Assembly (NCBI GenBank): GCA_013368795.1
Contig: JABFXX010000511.1
Location: 1-53,945 of the forward strand
Direction: 5' to 3'
DNA length: 53,945 bases
Origin: Kofleriaceae bacterium
GTDB taxonomy: Bacteria; Myxococcota_A; Polyangia; Haliangiales; Haliangiaceae
Under the pieces are notes generated by a model. It saw only the letters and a program-made list of their open reading frames with translations. It was not told the DNA's origin and did no database searches. Shown here in pieces: positions 16,953 to 25,312 of the stretch. Within the stretch, counting starts at the first letter, position 1, and each line of letters opens with the position of its first letter. Made by a program: the position numbers and the translations under genes.

Positions 16953-17798
16953 ATGCGCATCGCAGTTGTCCTCGCCGCGATCCTCGCGATCGCGTGCTCG
17001 AGGAAGGACGAGCCGAGCGCTGCGAAGTCGGCGCCGGCTGCGCCGCCGGCTTCCGTCGGATCGGCGAGCGCAGCGCCGTGGCCTGCCTCGCCGACGCGCA
17101 GCGGTGTGCCGGCGGTGTCGTTCGTGCCCGACGCGATCCTGTCGCAGGTCGGCGCGAGCCATACGATCCTCGCCGTCGACTTCACGAAGGTCGTCGAGAG
17201 CGGTCAGTTGACGAAGCTCGTCCCGCACAAGCTCCGATGTATTCGCGAGCTGATCGGCTCGGCGGGGATTCTCGTGGTCGGCCTCGGCGACTCGATGACC
17301 GCCATCGTTACCAAGCTGCCCGAGCGCGCGACCGTGAAGTGTCTCGAGCGGCTCGGGTTCGGCGAGGCCGAGCGCAGGGACGGCGGCCATCTGTTCCTGC
17401 GGCCCGACATCCAGCTGTCGGCCGTGTGGACCGGCGACACCGCGGTGATCACGAAGCTCGGAGACAAGCCCGGGACCGGCACGCTCGCAGCGTCCGTGCG
17501 TCGCGAGATCGAGCTGATCTCCCCAAGCGCGGCCTCGTGGATGATCTCCGACGAACAAGAGGACCTGAAGCTCGTGAAGCTCTGGGTCGAGGTGTCGGAG
17601 TCGAGCGTCAACCTGTTCGGCTCGTTCGAGGGCAAGAAGCCGGGTGCGGCGAAGCGAGCCCTCCGTGACATCCGCGAGCGCATGAAGAAGGCCGTCGTCG
17701 ACTGGGGGCTCCCGCCGCTCGAGGACAGCTGGTTCAGGACGTCGTCGACCGAGACGACTGCGGCGGTCGAGCTGAGGCTCGCGCTCCCTGAGCCTTAG
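16953..17798 (+). CDS. Hypothetical lipoprotein
   Basis: This 281-residue protein has a short signal and lipobox (LAIACSRKDE) and an Ala/Pro/Ser-rich linker to about residue 60. A soluble domain follows with DAILSQVGASHTILAVDFTKVVES, a CIRELIG segment, VKCLERLGFGEAE and a C-terminal helix ALRDIRERMKKAV. The two Cys residues may pair. I do not recognise the domain; it recalls uncharacterised myxobacterial lipoproteins with paralogous alpha/beta halves. A perfect hairpin ends directly at its ATG. Its 3' end overlaps the convergent EI24-like gene by 65 bases. Confidence 0.7.
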   Translation: MRIAVVLAAILAIACSRKDEPSAAKSAPAAPPASVGSASAAPWPASPTRSGVPAVSFVPDAILSQVGASHTILAVDFTKVVESGQLTKLVPHKLRCIRELIGSAGILVVGLGDSMTAIVTKLPERATVKCLERLGFGEAERRDGGHLFLRPDIQLSAVWTGDTAVITKLGDKPGTGTLAASVRREIELISPSAASWMISDEQEDLKLVKLWVEVSESSVNLFGSFEGKKPGAAKRALRDIRERMKKAVVDWGLPPLEDSWFRTSSTETTAAVELRLALPEP

Positions 17799-18519
17799 CC
17801 TCGTCGATCGAGCGCAGCGTCGCACCGGTCGCGCCGATCGCGAGTGCGATCAGGTTCAGGCCGGGCACGAGCACGATGCCCGCCATCACCGCGCCGAGGC
17901 CGAGCGTGCGCCACCGGTGCGTCTTCAGATAGGCCATCTTGTCGCGATAGCGCAGCCGGTGGCGCGACCAGACCGCGTCGTACGCGTCGTAGGACGCGAA
18001 GCGTGCCGTCGCGATGCCGCCGAGCACGGTCGCCGTGATGGCGCCAACGACCGGCAGCACGACGCCGAGGAGGAGGAGCGCGAGGATGACCGAGAGGTAC
18101 ACGATGACGCGCCGGATCGCGTGCACCGCGCCGACGGCCGCATCCGCGAGGAAGCGGAGCAGCGAGAATTTCGGAGACGGCTGACCCGTCTCGTGCTCCT
18201 CGATCGACTCGGACAGCATCTCGTTGAACGGCCCGGCGATCACGGCCGCGGCCGAGATGAACAGCGAGTAGCTCGCCACGACGAGGATGATGCCGGCCGC
18301 GAGCTCGAGGACGTTGTCGGCCCAGTGGCCGGGCATGAACGCCGCGATGCTCGCGATCGGGGCGCTGAGCAGGCCGAGGATTCCGCCGATCAGGAGCGCG
18401 AACACGAGCGCGATGACGATCGCCGGGGCCAGGACCCAGCCCCATAGCCGCGGGTGCGAAATCAGGTACGCCGCACCACGTACGCCGTCGTAGACGCCAC
18501 GGCCCAGCTCACCGAGCAC
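17734..18519 (-). CDS. EI24/CysZ-like multi-pass membrane protein
   Basis: This 261-residue protein starts at a GTG with GVRGAAYLISHPRLWGWVLAP, the characteristic N-terminus of the EI24 family (which includes CysZ). About four to six hydrophobic segments follow. The NEMLSESIEE phrase lies after the third, and family-typical helices with LLLGVVLPVVGAI and TLGLGAVMAGIVLVPGLNL come later. CysZ imports sulfate for cysteine synthesis, but many EI24 proteins have no known substrate and no cys gene is nearby. It overlaps the convergent lipoprotein gene tail to tail by 65 bases. Confidence 0.8.
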   Translation of the reverse strand: MLGELGRGVYDGVRGAAYLISHPRLWGWVLAPAIVIALVFALLIGGILGLLSAPIASIAAFMPGHWADNVLELAAGIILVVASYSLFISAAAVIAGPFNEMLSESIEEHETGQPSPKFSLLRFLADAAVGAVHAIRRVIVYLSVILALLLLGVVLPVVGAITATVLGGIATARFASYDAYDAVWSRHRLRYRDKMAYLKTHRWRTLGLGAVMAGIVLVPGLNLIALAIGATGATLRSIDEAKAQGARASARPPQSSRSTTS

Positions 18520-18576
18520 GAGAGGGTTCTAGCAGAAATAGCCGTCGACGGCTGGTCGTGCGAAACTGCTCTCGCG

Positions 18577-19803
18577 GTGGATAGCCGACTCCAACGGGCG
18601 ATCAGCACGCCGAAGATCCTGCAGCAAGCAGGTGAGCTGATCCGACTGTGTTTTCGCGCGCTCGACGATCTCAAGCAGCTCGACGAGAGCCTCTACGAGC
18701 GCTTTCTCCAGACGCGCCAGGCGGCCGAGAATCCGGTCGCCTACGCCGCCGGTCTGCACAAGCTGTGGGACGACACGTTCCGCGGCCTGTTCGAGGTGCT
18801 CGCCTACTGCCGCACGCTCACCGCCGGTGAAGACACCTCGAAGCCCAGCAGCGACGACTCCGCGGCGTTCGACTTCGGCGACTTTGGCGAGTCGGGCCCG
18901 CCTGCGCAGCCGGACCTCTCGATCGGCGCGGCCGACATCGGCGACCTCCTCGAGAACCTCGACGACGTCTCGTCGAAGGACGACACCGAGCGGTGGAAGG
19001 GCGTCGTCGACAAGGTCATCTCGATCGAGTACGGCCTCTCAACGCAGCTGAAGGAAGCGCGCGAGCGCTTCGACCTCGCGATCGGTGCCGGCGAGCGCAA
19101 CCAGGTGCTCGGCATCCTCGACGACACCCAGAGCTCGTCGAGCGAGGGCGTCCACGCGCTCGTCGCCGCGGTCTACGAGACGTTCGTCCCCGACGTCGCA
19201 CCGGCGACGGTCGTGCCCGGTTACCTCACCTCGCTCGGTCGTGCGCTGCTCGTCCGCCGCGGCCTGGCCGACCTCGCGTCGAAGCTGACCGGCTACAACG
19301 ACACGCTCCAGAACGACCGCGAGGCTGACGAGCACGAACACGCGCTCGGCCAGGTGCGCTCGCAGATGCGCACGTTCGTGAACTCGGTCGTGTGTCGCGC
19401 GATGCGCGCCGCCGATCGCTGGCAGATGGTCGAGTTCGAGCGCGAGCTGTCCGAGCAGCCGCTCCGGTCCGCGCGGCTGACGAGCGAGGGCCTCGTGAAG
19501 TACGTCGACTCGCTGTCGTCGATCAACCAGCGCGAGGTGCTGCAGCTGCACGACAGCCGCGTGATCGCCGAGATGCGCGAGGCGCTGTCGAGTGCGCGCC
19601 AGCTCCTGGATCTGAGCCAGACCGCGGCGCGCGAGCAGATGGACCGCGCGTATCAGGCGGCCAATCGCCTGAAGGGCCGCAGCCCGGTCACCGACGAGCT
19701 GCTCGTCGGTCTCGAGCGGTTCTCGCCGAACTCGTCGCGCCCCGGCGAGAACGCGGCGTACCTCGAGAAGCTCGAGCAGATGCTCGCGGCGAGCGATCGC
19801 TGA
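18577..19803 (+). CDS. Hypothetical helical cytoplasmic protein
   Basis: About 408 residues, strongly helical and charged, without a signal or membrane segment. The N-terminal part (to about 110) is helical. An acidic, disordered stretch follows (SSDDSAAFDFGDFGESG and the IGDLLENLDDVSSKDD helix), and then a long helical C-terminal region ending in NRLKGRSPVTDELLVGL and EKLEQMLAAS. No family was recognised. The start is uncertain: the frame is open to 18454 but overlaps the divergent EI24-like gene, so the GTG at 18577 was chosen. It ends ten bases before a MITE-like element that separates it from mglA. Confidence 0.65.
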   Translation: MDSRLQRAISTPKILQQAGELIRLCFRALDDLKQLDESLYERFLQTRQAAENPVAYAAGLHKLWDDTFRGLFEVLAYCRTLTAGEDTSKPSSDDSAAFDFGDFGESGPPAQPDLSIGAADIGDLLENLDDVSSKDDTERWKGVVDKVISIEYGLSTQLKEARERFDLAIGAGERNQVLGILDDTQSSSSEGVHALVAAVYETFVPDVAPATVVPGYLTSLGRALLVRRGLADLASKLTGYNDTLQNDREADEHEHALGQVRSQMRTFVNSVVCRAMRAADRWQMVEFERELSEQPLRSARLTSEGLVKYVDSLSSINQREVLQLHDSRVIAEMREALSSARQLLDLSQTAAREQMDRAYQAANRLKGRSPVTDELLVGLERFSPNSSRPGENAAYLEKLEQMLAASDR

Positions 19804-19813
19804 CACCCGAATC

Positions 19814-20027
19814 GGGGACGGTCTTAAGTTGATTAAGTTGTGGTCCGGAAGTGCCGAGAATCACGCATACCCGTACCAGTAAGTTTAAGTTGCGTTGAGA
19901 TGGCGGGACGCGCCGTCGACGCCGCAATCACTCGGGCTGTTCTCGCGCACAACTTAAAGTTACCGGTACCGGTACGAACGAAGTCGCGAGGTTGGGCGCC
20001 GCAACTTAACTAAGTTAAGACCGTCCC
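19814..20027. mobile_element. MITE/REP-like element with nested inverted repeats
   Basis: The outer arms are 19814-19840 (GGGGACGGTCTTAAG...) and 20002-20027 (...CTTAAGACCGTCCC-type, reverse complement). Over 26 bases they agree except at about four positions in the middle. A second nested pair lies at 19873-19894 and 19946-19969 (GTACCxGTAAxTTTAAGTTG against its complement). The 214-base element has no gene. It exactly fills the space between two convergent genes, ending two bases from the mglA stop. GGGACGGTC-type ends recall REP-like palindromes mobilised by IS200-like/RAYT transposases, but none is encoded here, so it would be non-autonomous. Confidence 0.7.
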
Positions 20028-20029
20028 TA

Positions 20030-20623
20030 TTAGACGGCCGGGTTCTTCGCGAGCTGGTTGAGGACGAGCTTCGCAAGGCCCTTCAGCGTCTCGAACACGC
20101 CCTGGCCCGTCTTCGCGACGGCCTCGAACTCGGGGGCCTCGCGCAGGTTCAGCGTCGCGCGCAGCTCGTCGATCGGCGACAGCACCGGCATGTCGCGCTT
20201 GTTGTACTGCACGACATGCGGCATCACGGCGAGCGAGCCGCCGTACGCCTTGAGGTTGTCCTCGAGGTTCTCGAGGCTCTCGATGTTCGCCTCCATGCGC
20301 GCTTCCTGCGAGTCGGCGACGAACACGATGCCGTCGGCACCCTTGAGGATCAGCTTGCGACTGGCGTCGTAGAAGACCTGGCCGGGCACCGTGTAGAGGT
20401 GAAAGCGGACCTTGTACTCGCCGATCTTGCCGAGATCGAGCGGGAGGAAGTCGAAGAACAGCGTGCGCTCGGTCTCGGTCTCGAGCGAGATCATCTTGCC
20501 GCGTGACTCGGGCTTGGTCGCGGCGAACACGTACTGGAGGTTCGCCGTCTTTCCGCAGAGACCTGGACCGTAATAGACGATCTTGCAGTTGATCTCCTTG
20601 GACATCCGGTTGACGAAGCTCAT
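20030..20623 (-). CDS. mglA: MglA-type polarity/gliding GTPase
   Basis: This 197-residue small GTPase matches MglA throughout: the start MSFVNRMSKEINCKIVYYGP, P-loop GPGLCGKT (residues 19-26), RTLFFDFLPLDLG, the switch II variant TVPGQVFYDASRKLILKG, FVADSQ and the G4 motif NKRD. MglA marks the leading pole and drives type IV pili and gliding motors in Myxococcus; its GAP is MglB. Here the upstream partner is not MglB but a TerB-like protein whose stop overlaps the mglA ATG by four bases. It ends at the edge of the MITE-like element. Confidence 0.95.
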   Translation of the reverse strand: MSFVNRMSKEINCKIVYYGPGLCGKTANLQYVFAATKPESRGKMISLETETERTLFFDFLPLDLGKIGEYKVRFHLYTVPGQVFYDASRKLILKGADGIVFVADSQEARMEANIESLENLEDNLKAYGGSLAVMPHVVQYNKRDMPVLSPIDELRATLNLREAPEFEAVAKTGQGVFETLKGLAKLVLNQLAKNPAV

Positions 20624-21105
20624 CGCGCACCTCGCACGCGCGCGGCGGCCTCGGTGACGAGGTCGCGTACGCGATCGCTGGACCATTTGTAGTGAGTGCC
20701 GAGCTCGTCGAGGACGGCGAGCTCCGCGGCGTGCAGCGTGCCGTCGGCCATCGCGACGAGCGCGGCGAAGCGGACCACGTCGGCGCGCTGGGCTTCGGAT
20801 TCGAACTCGGCGGCGGTGCGCGCGAGACGCTCGCGGCGACCGAGCATCGCGACGGAGGCATCGAGGTCGTGGAAGTGAGCGGCGAACGCGGAGTGGTCGT
20901 AGCCGATGCCGGTGACGCGCTCGAGCGTCGTCGCGATCGTGTCGCGCTCCGCGGAGTCGAGGCCGTCGGCGGAGGCGGCGAGGTAGCCGAGCTCGAGCGC
21001 GGCCATGAACGGGCCCGCCTCGGAGGGCACCAGCGCGGCGATCGCGGCCGGCAGCCGCGACAACGCGTCGGCAGGCAGCTGCACGATCACGGTGGATTCG
21101 GGCAT
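20620..21105 (-). CDS. TerB-like domain protein coupled to mglA
   Basis: This 161-residue soluble, helical protein has the two-module pattern of TerB: ELGYLAASADGLDSAERDTI in the first half and RFAALVAMADGTLHAAELAVLDELG in the second, each with acidic residues suited to metal or protein binding. TerB domains occur in tellurite-resistance and in several membrane-associated complexes. The ATG at 21105 was chosen because the open frame above it reads into an unlikely sequence. Its TGA overlaps the ATG of mglA, so the two proteins are made together and may interact. Confidence 0.75.
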   Translation of the reverse strand: MPESTVIVQLPADALSRLPAAIAALVPSEAGPFMAALELGYLAASADGLDSAERDTIATTLERVTGIGYDHSAFAAHFHDLDASVAMLGRRERLARTAAEFESEAQRADVVRFAALVAMADGTLHAAELAVLDELGTHYKWSSDRVRDLVTEAAARVRGAR

Positions 21106-21198
21106 GTCCCCGATGGTCACACGTGGGAACTGGCAGCACAACCCGGCAAGGTCGGACCCGGGTTCCCGTCGTCGGCTCGTCGGGTGTCACCGTACATC

Positions 21199-21915
21199 AT
21201 GGCCCGTCACGCACTGCTCACGGTCCCCCTCCTCGTCGTTGTCGCGGCCTGCAGCCAGCGGGTGTATTCGCCGCCGAGTCAGACGTTCGCGCTCGGCGGC
21301 ATCCGCTCGCTCGATTACGGGCAGAGCGCGCTCGACCTCGAGGTCTCGTCGCACTCGCAGATCTTCGACCCGGCAATCGTCGCGCTCGACGGGCGCTGGC
21401 ACACCGGCATCGGCGACAATGCCGAGGCATCGGTCGAGGGCACCGCACATCGCGTCGACGATAACGGGCCGTCGATGGCGGATCGCACGTTCTACTCGGG
21501 ACGAGCGGGCCTGCGCGTGAACCCGGGCAAGAGCGGCGCGACGTTCTTCGCCGGCGCGGGCGGCGGCTACGCGGGCGCGGGCGGCGGGTTCGCGTCTGCG
21601 GATAGCGGCATCGCGATCGGCTACGACAACTGCACCGTCGTGCCCGTGCTGCAGGGCTCGGCGTTCATCTCGCAGCCGCTCGACGCGCGGCCGATCGACG
21701 TCAGCGATGGTGATAGCGACAGGACCGACACGCCGGAGCGGACGGTCGGGGTGGTCGTGCGCGGCGGCCTGCGCTTCTCGCTGTCGCCATCGCGGTGCAG
21801 GGCGGGCGAGCAGGTGCCGTGGCTCACGCTCGGGTTCGGCTCGACGACGGTGGCCGACACCGAGGACTCGGCGACGCTGATGGGTGCGGGACTCGGGATC
21901 CAGATTCCCCTTTAG
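21199..21915 (+). CDS. Lipoprotein with Gly-rich central region
   Basis: This 238-residue protein has a lipobox (VVVAACSQ) and a predicted beta-rich mature part. It contains a Gly-rich tract (GAGGGYAGAGGGF) and strands such as RTFYSGRAGLRVNPG, VGVVVRGGLRFSLSP and LMGAGLGIQIPL. The pattern of short amphipathic strands ending in a hydrophobic C-terminus suggests an outer-membrane barrel or a barrel-associated lipoprotein. No family was recognised. Its TAG overlaps the TAA of the convergent secreted protein gene. Confidence 0.7.
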   Translation: MARHALLTVPLLVVVAACSQRVYSPPSQTFALGGIRSLDYGQSALDLEVSSHSQIFDPAIVALDGRWHTGIGDNAEASVEGTAHRVDDNGPSMADRTFYSGRAGLRVNPGKSGATFFAGAGGGYAGAGGGFASADSGIAIGYDNCTVVPVLQGSAFISQPLDARPIDVSDGDSDRTDTPERTVGVVVRGGLRFSLSPSRCRAGEQVPWLTLGFGSTTVADTEDSATLMGAGLGIQIPL

Positions 21916-22319
21916 CGGTGCGGCGGCGGGTCGTTCGGGTGGCACGCGAGCGGGCCGTTGCCGTCGGGACCATTCGCGCACGTGCCCGCGATCGTGTGGT
22001 CGCCGTGCGTGACCGTGCACGCGTCGCCGGCCTTCGCCGACGAGCAGGCGGCGATCGCCTCGGGTGGCGGACCGTGCGGATGATCCGGATGACACACGAG
22101 CTGCGTCGTGTCGGGGAACGTCTGGCACGTGCCGGTGAGCGTGTGATCGCCGTGCGTGACCGTACAGGCGTCGCCTTGCTTCGCGTTCGCGCACGCATCG
22201 AACGCGGCCTGCGGCGGCTTGTGTGGGGCAGGCCGATCGGCACTCGCGATCGCGATCGGCAGGGCACAGGCGACAGCACCTGCGAGGACGTAGCGATTGA
22301 GGATTGGCGTGATTCGCAT
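21912..22319 (-). CDS. Secreted protein with two Cys-rich repeats
   Basis: This 135-residue protein has a signal peptide (about 1-27, ending IASA). Two tandem modules of about 45 residues follow. Each reads ACxxAKxGDACTVTHGDHTxxGTC, then a variable loop, then a second Cys in VCHP or ACHP, so each carries four Cys likely to form two disulfides. Pro/His-rich linkers separate and end the modules. Similar repeats occur in periplasmic proteins of deltaproteobacteria without a known role. The internal duplication is directly visible. It is convergent with the preceding lipoprotein gene. Confidence 0.75.
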   Translation of the reverse strand: MRITPILNRYVLAGAVACALPIAIASADRPAPHKPPQAAFDACANAKQGDACTVTHGDHTLTGTCQTFPDTTQLVCHPDHPHGPPPEAIAACSSAKAGDACTVTHGDHTIAGTCANGPDGNGPLACHPNDPPPHR

Positions 22320-22450
22320 GACGGCAACCCTGGCGGCCGCGTGATGCTCTCGTGTGTCCCCGATATCTCAGCTTGTGTCTGAAATAATTCGAAACGTTAC
22401 AGAGTGTGTAGGGACGCGCCAGGTGACGAGTCGCGAGGGAAACTTCGACG

Positions 22451-23152
22451 GTGACCGACTCGCAGTTCGTCGTGCTGTATGTCGAGGACGACGAACGCCT
22501 CGCGCGTCTGACGATGCAGTACCTGGTCGCGCATCAGGTCGACGTGCGACTCGTGACGCGCGGCGATCGCGCGGTCGCCGAGCTCGTCGCGGTGAAGCCC
22601 GACGTCGTGCTGCTCGATCTCAACTTGCCCGGCATCGACGGTCTCGAGGTGTGCCGGCAGATTCGCAAGCGCACCGACGTGCCGATCATCATGGTGACCG
22701 CGCGCACCGACGAAGCGGATCGCGTGATCGGTCTCGAGGGTGGCGCCGACGATTACGTGACGAAGCCGTTCATGTCGCGCGAGCTGCTCGCACGTCTGCG
22801 CGCGCAGGCGCGGCGGGCGCGCGGCACGGTCGGCCCGAAGGTCGATCGCATCGCGGTCGGCTCGCTCGTCGTCGACGCCTCGCGGATGGAGGTCACGCTC
22901 GCGGGCTCACCGGTATCGCTGACGACGAACGAGTTCCAGCTGCTGCACGTCCTCGCGCAGCGTCCCGGCCGCGTGCTCGGTCGCGATCAACTGCTGAGCC
23001 TCTTGCACGGCACGGCCGAGCAGGCTTTCGATCGGTCGATCGACGTCGTCGTGTCGCGCCTGCGTAGCAAGCTCGAGCACGATACGCGCCATCCGCGCCT
23101 GCTGAAGACGGTGCGCGGCGTCGGTTACATGCTCTCCCCGGACGAGTCATGA
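22451..23152 (+). CDS. OmpR/PhoB-family response regulator
   Basis: This 233-residue protein has a REC domain (YVEDDERL acidic pocket, phospho-acceptor Asp in LLDLNLPGIDG, Thr in MVTART, Lys in VTKPF). A winged-helix DNA-binding domain follows from about 130 (LTTNEFQLLHVLAQRPGRVL, then RSIDVVVSRLRSKLE and KTVRGVGYML). It starts at a GTG after a GAGGG site. Its last bases ATGA overlap the start of the partner histidine kinase. A likely promoter lies in the AT-richer stretch near 22380-22400. The pair should regulate an envelope response. Confidence 0.95.
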   Translation: MTDSQFVVLYVEDDERLARLTMQYLVAHQVDVRLVTRGDRAVAELVAVKPDVVLLDLNLPGIDGLEVCRQIRKRTDVPIIMVTARTDEADRVIGLEGGADDYVTKPFMSRELLARLRAQARRARGTVGPKVDRIAVGSLVVDASRMEVTLAGSPVSLTTNEFQLLHVLAQRPGRVLGRDQLLSLLHGTAEQAFDRSIDVVVSRLRSKLEHDTRHPRLLKTVRGVGYMLSPDES

Positions 23153-24624
23153 AGCTCGCGACGCGCATGATCGCGGTCGGCGTGATCCAGCTCGCGCTGC
23201 TCGTCTCGACCGCGCTGGTGATCTTCGCGTTCACCGGTCCGCAGCCCCAGGTGTTTCCCGACGATCACGTCGATCCGGTGAAGCTCGAGAAGCTCGCCGG
23301 CGATCCGGCGGCGCTGCAGGACGAGCTCGAGCGGCTGCGCAGCGAGCGCGTCGCGGTCTCGATCTACAACGGTGACCGCGCGCTCGTCGCGACGAACGTC
23401 GATCCGCCGCTCGCGCTGCCGCCTCGCGGTCCGCACGCGGGGCCACCGCTCGATGGCCCTCCACCCGCCGGCCCTCCACCCGCCGGCCCTCCACCTGCCG
23501 GCCCTCCACCTGCCGGCTTCGGCGCTCCGCATGCTGGGATGCAACACGTTCGGTTCGCCCGGCCTCCACATCATCACCGCGATCATCCGCTCGTGATGCC
23601 GCTCGACATCGACGGCAAGCACGGCGTCGTCATCGCGCGCGGCGAGCAGGCGAAGCCTCCGGGCTGGTTCGGCCACGTCCTGACGCTCGTGTGCGGCCTT
23701 TTGATCCTCGTCGTCGGTCCGCTCATCATGGCGCGCTGGATCGTGCGGCCGATCCAGCAGCTGACGAAGACGGCGAGCGAGCTCGGCACCGGCAACCTCG
23801 ACGCGCGCGCGAAGCTCGAGCGCACCGACGAGATCGGCGAGCTCAGCACGCGATTCGACGAGATGGCCGATCGGATCACCGAGCTCATGCGCGCCGAGAA
23901 AGAGCTGTTCGCGAACGTCGCGCACGAGCTGCGCACGCCGCTCGCACGCATCGGCGTCGCGCTCGATCTCGCCGCCGAAGGCGATGCCGCCGCGGCGCGA
24001 TCGTCGCTGTCGGAGATCGCGGTCGACCTCACCGAGCTCGAGGCGATCGTCGACGACATCCTCTCGACGATGCGGTTCGAGCTCGCGCACGGCACCGCCG
24101 GCCAGCTGCCGATGCGCTACGAGACGGTCGAGCCGCTCCAGATCGTCGACGCCGCGGTCTCGCGGCAGGCGAGCCGCCATCCGACGCGAGCGATCTCGAA
24201 CGAGGTCGAGGCCGACCTACCGGCGATCACGGTCGATCCGATGCTCGTGCGGCGCGTCCTCGACAACCTCCTCGAGAACGCTCACAAGTACACGAGCGAT
24301 CCATCCGCCACGACGCGCGTCACGGCGCGCCGCACGGGCGATCACGTCGTGTTCGAGGTGATCGACCGCGGCATCGGGATATCCGACGACGACCTGCCTC
24401 GCGTGTTCACCGCGTTCTTTCGCGCCGACCGTTCGCGCTCGCGCGAGACCGGCGGTGTCGGCCTCGGGCTCACGCTGGCGAAGCGGATCGTCGAAGCACA
24501 CGGCGGTCGCATAGAAGCGCTCAGCAAGCCGAATCGAGGCACGACGATGCGGGTGAGCCTTCCGATCGACCAGTCGCTTCACGGACGCAGCGATTTGCAC
24601 GCGGCGAGCACGGCCGCGGCCTGA
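23149..24624 (+). CDS. Envelope-sensing histidine kinase with Pro/His-rich sensor region
   Basis: This 491-residue kinase has an N-terminal membrane helix (VGVIQLALLVSTALVIFAF). A periplasmic region of about 145 residues and a second helix (LTLVCGLLILVVGPLIMAR) follow. Next come a HAMP domain, an H-box NVAHELRTPLAR, N-box LDNLLENAHKY, G1 DRGIGIS, F-box and G2 GGVGLGLTLAKR. The periplasmic region has four PPPAG repeats and then a His cluster (RPPHHHRDHP), which could bind a metal ion. It is coupled to the regulator by an ATGA overlap. Its 3' end overlaps the convergent lipoprotein by 46 bases. Confidence 0.93.
   Translation: MKLATRMIAVGVIQLALLVSTALVIFAFTGPQPQVFPDDHVDPVKLEKLAGDPAALQDELERLRSERVAVSIYNGDRALVATNVDPPLALPPRGPHAGPPLDGPPPAGPPPAGPPPAGPPPAGFGAPHAGMQHVRFARPPHHHRDHPLVMPLDIDGKHGVVIARGEQAKPPGWFGHVLTLVCGLLILVVGPLIMARWIVRPIQQLTKTASELGTGNLDARAKLERTDEIGELSTRFDEMADRITELMRAEKELFANVAHELRTPLARIGVALDLAAEGDAAAARSSLSEIAVDLTELEAIVDDILSTMRFELAHGTAGQLPMRYETVEPLQIVDAAVSRQASRHPTRAISNEVEADLPAITVDPMLVRRVLDNLLENAHKYTSDPSATTRVTARRTGDHVVFEVIDRGIGISDDDLPRVFTAFFRADRSRSRETGGVGLGLTLAKRIVEAHGGRIEALSKPNRGTTMRVSLPIDQSLHGRSDLHAASTAAA
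23455..23514 (+). repeat. Four 15-bp tandem repeats coding PPPAG units
   Basis: GGCCCTCCACCCGCC-type units occur four times head to tail. The last two differ from the first two by one C-to-T change. The unit is a multiple of three, so changes in copy number lengthen or shorten the Pro-rich stalk of the kinase sensor without breaking the frame. Confidence 0.85.
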
Positions 24625-25079
24625 CCTGCCTCGCTGCCCGTCGTCGTGCAGTTGTAGGTCTTGCCGCCGATGTCGCGGCGCACCGACACCCAGTAGTTCG
24701 TGCCGGCGCCGCCCTTGTTCTCGAACGTCAGCGCCCAGCCGTCGGCGAGGTTCTCCTCCTTCAGGTTCTTCGGCGAGTACATGTCCGCGTCGGACTTCGC
24801 CTCGTCGAGCGTCTGCGGCGTCTTGGCGATCTCGATCTGCATCGCGCCGACACCCGCGCCGCGCAGCATGTGACCTTCGCCCATGATCGCGTCGCCGACC
24901 TCGATCGGTCCGGGCGCGTCGATCTGCAGACCGAGCTTCGGCAGCTTCGTCGGTCCGGCCGGCTTGGCCGCCTCGGTCGACTTGCCCGACGACGACGATC
25001 CACCTTCTTCCTTCTTCTTGCAGGCCGAGAACGTTGCGAGCGATGCGAGAGCCACGGCGAGAATCGATACGCGAGTCAT
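24579..25079 (-). CDS. Small hypothetical lipoprotein
   Basis: This 166-residue protein has a signal and lipobox (FSACKKKEEGG), a Ser/Gly/Lys linker and a soluble domain of about 120 residues. The domain contains LGLQIDAPGPIEVGDAIMGEG, ENLADGWALTFENKGG, VSVRRDIGGKTYNCTTTG and ACKSLRP. Two Cys residues near the end probably form a disulfide. The layout is common among myxobacterial lipoproteins of unknown role. A GGAGGT site precedes the ATG closely. It is convergent with the kinase gene and overlaps its 3' end. Confidence 0.75.
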   Translation of the reverse strand: MTRVSILAVALASLATFSACKKKEEGGSSSSGKSTEAAKPAGPTKLPKLGLQIDAPGPIEVGDAIMGEGHMLRGAGVGAMQIEIAKTPQTLDEAKSDADMYSPKNLKEENLADGWALTFENKGGAGTNYWVSVRRDIGGKTYNCTTTGSEAGQAAAVLAACKSLRP

Positions 25080-25233
25080 TGGAACCTCCGGCCGCTCGTT
25101 ATTACACGGCGCGTGCCCACGAGGTTCTCGATAGTTACGGCGCGTTTCGGGTGCGTGGTGACCCAGGTCGCGGCGCCGGTTGGGTCAGCGGAAGGGCCTC
25201 GTGACGCTCGGCCTCAAGCCAACGCGAAGTTTG

Positions 25234-25276
25234 ACGTGCACGTACGCGTGTCACGTGCACGTGCTCGTACACGATC
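25234..25276 (+). repeat. Left arm of 43-bp inverted repeat flanking the four-helix-bundle gene
   Basis: Bases 25234-25276 match the reverse complement of 25650-25692 at 37 of 43 positions by hand alignment, with the centre CGTGTCACGTGCAC identical. The arms bracket the gene at 25313 and would let the transcript fold into a long stem. The same right arm recurs at 26121-26163 after the tandem duplication. Confidence 0.8.
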
Positions 25277-25312
25277 CACGCAACCGCCCGCGGCCCGGTC
25301 GATACCGCCGGC

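Noticed and set aside
14124-17825. A 1233-codon open frame on the minus strand
   Set aside because: It lies opposite the AgmX-like, M13 peptidase and lipoprotein genes, all of which have clear motifs. The frame is open only because of third-position GC bias.
19821-20020. Repeated TTAAGTT motifs considered as a CRISPR-like or operator array
   Set aside because: The motifs are arms of two nested inverted repeats, not regularly spaced direct repeats with unique spacers.
21187-22194. A 335-codon minus-strand frame across two genes
   Set aside because: It is Arg-rich shadow coding opposite the lipoprotein and in a different frame from the Cys-repeat protein.
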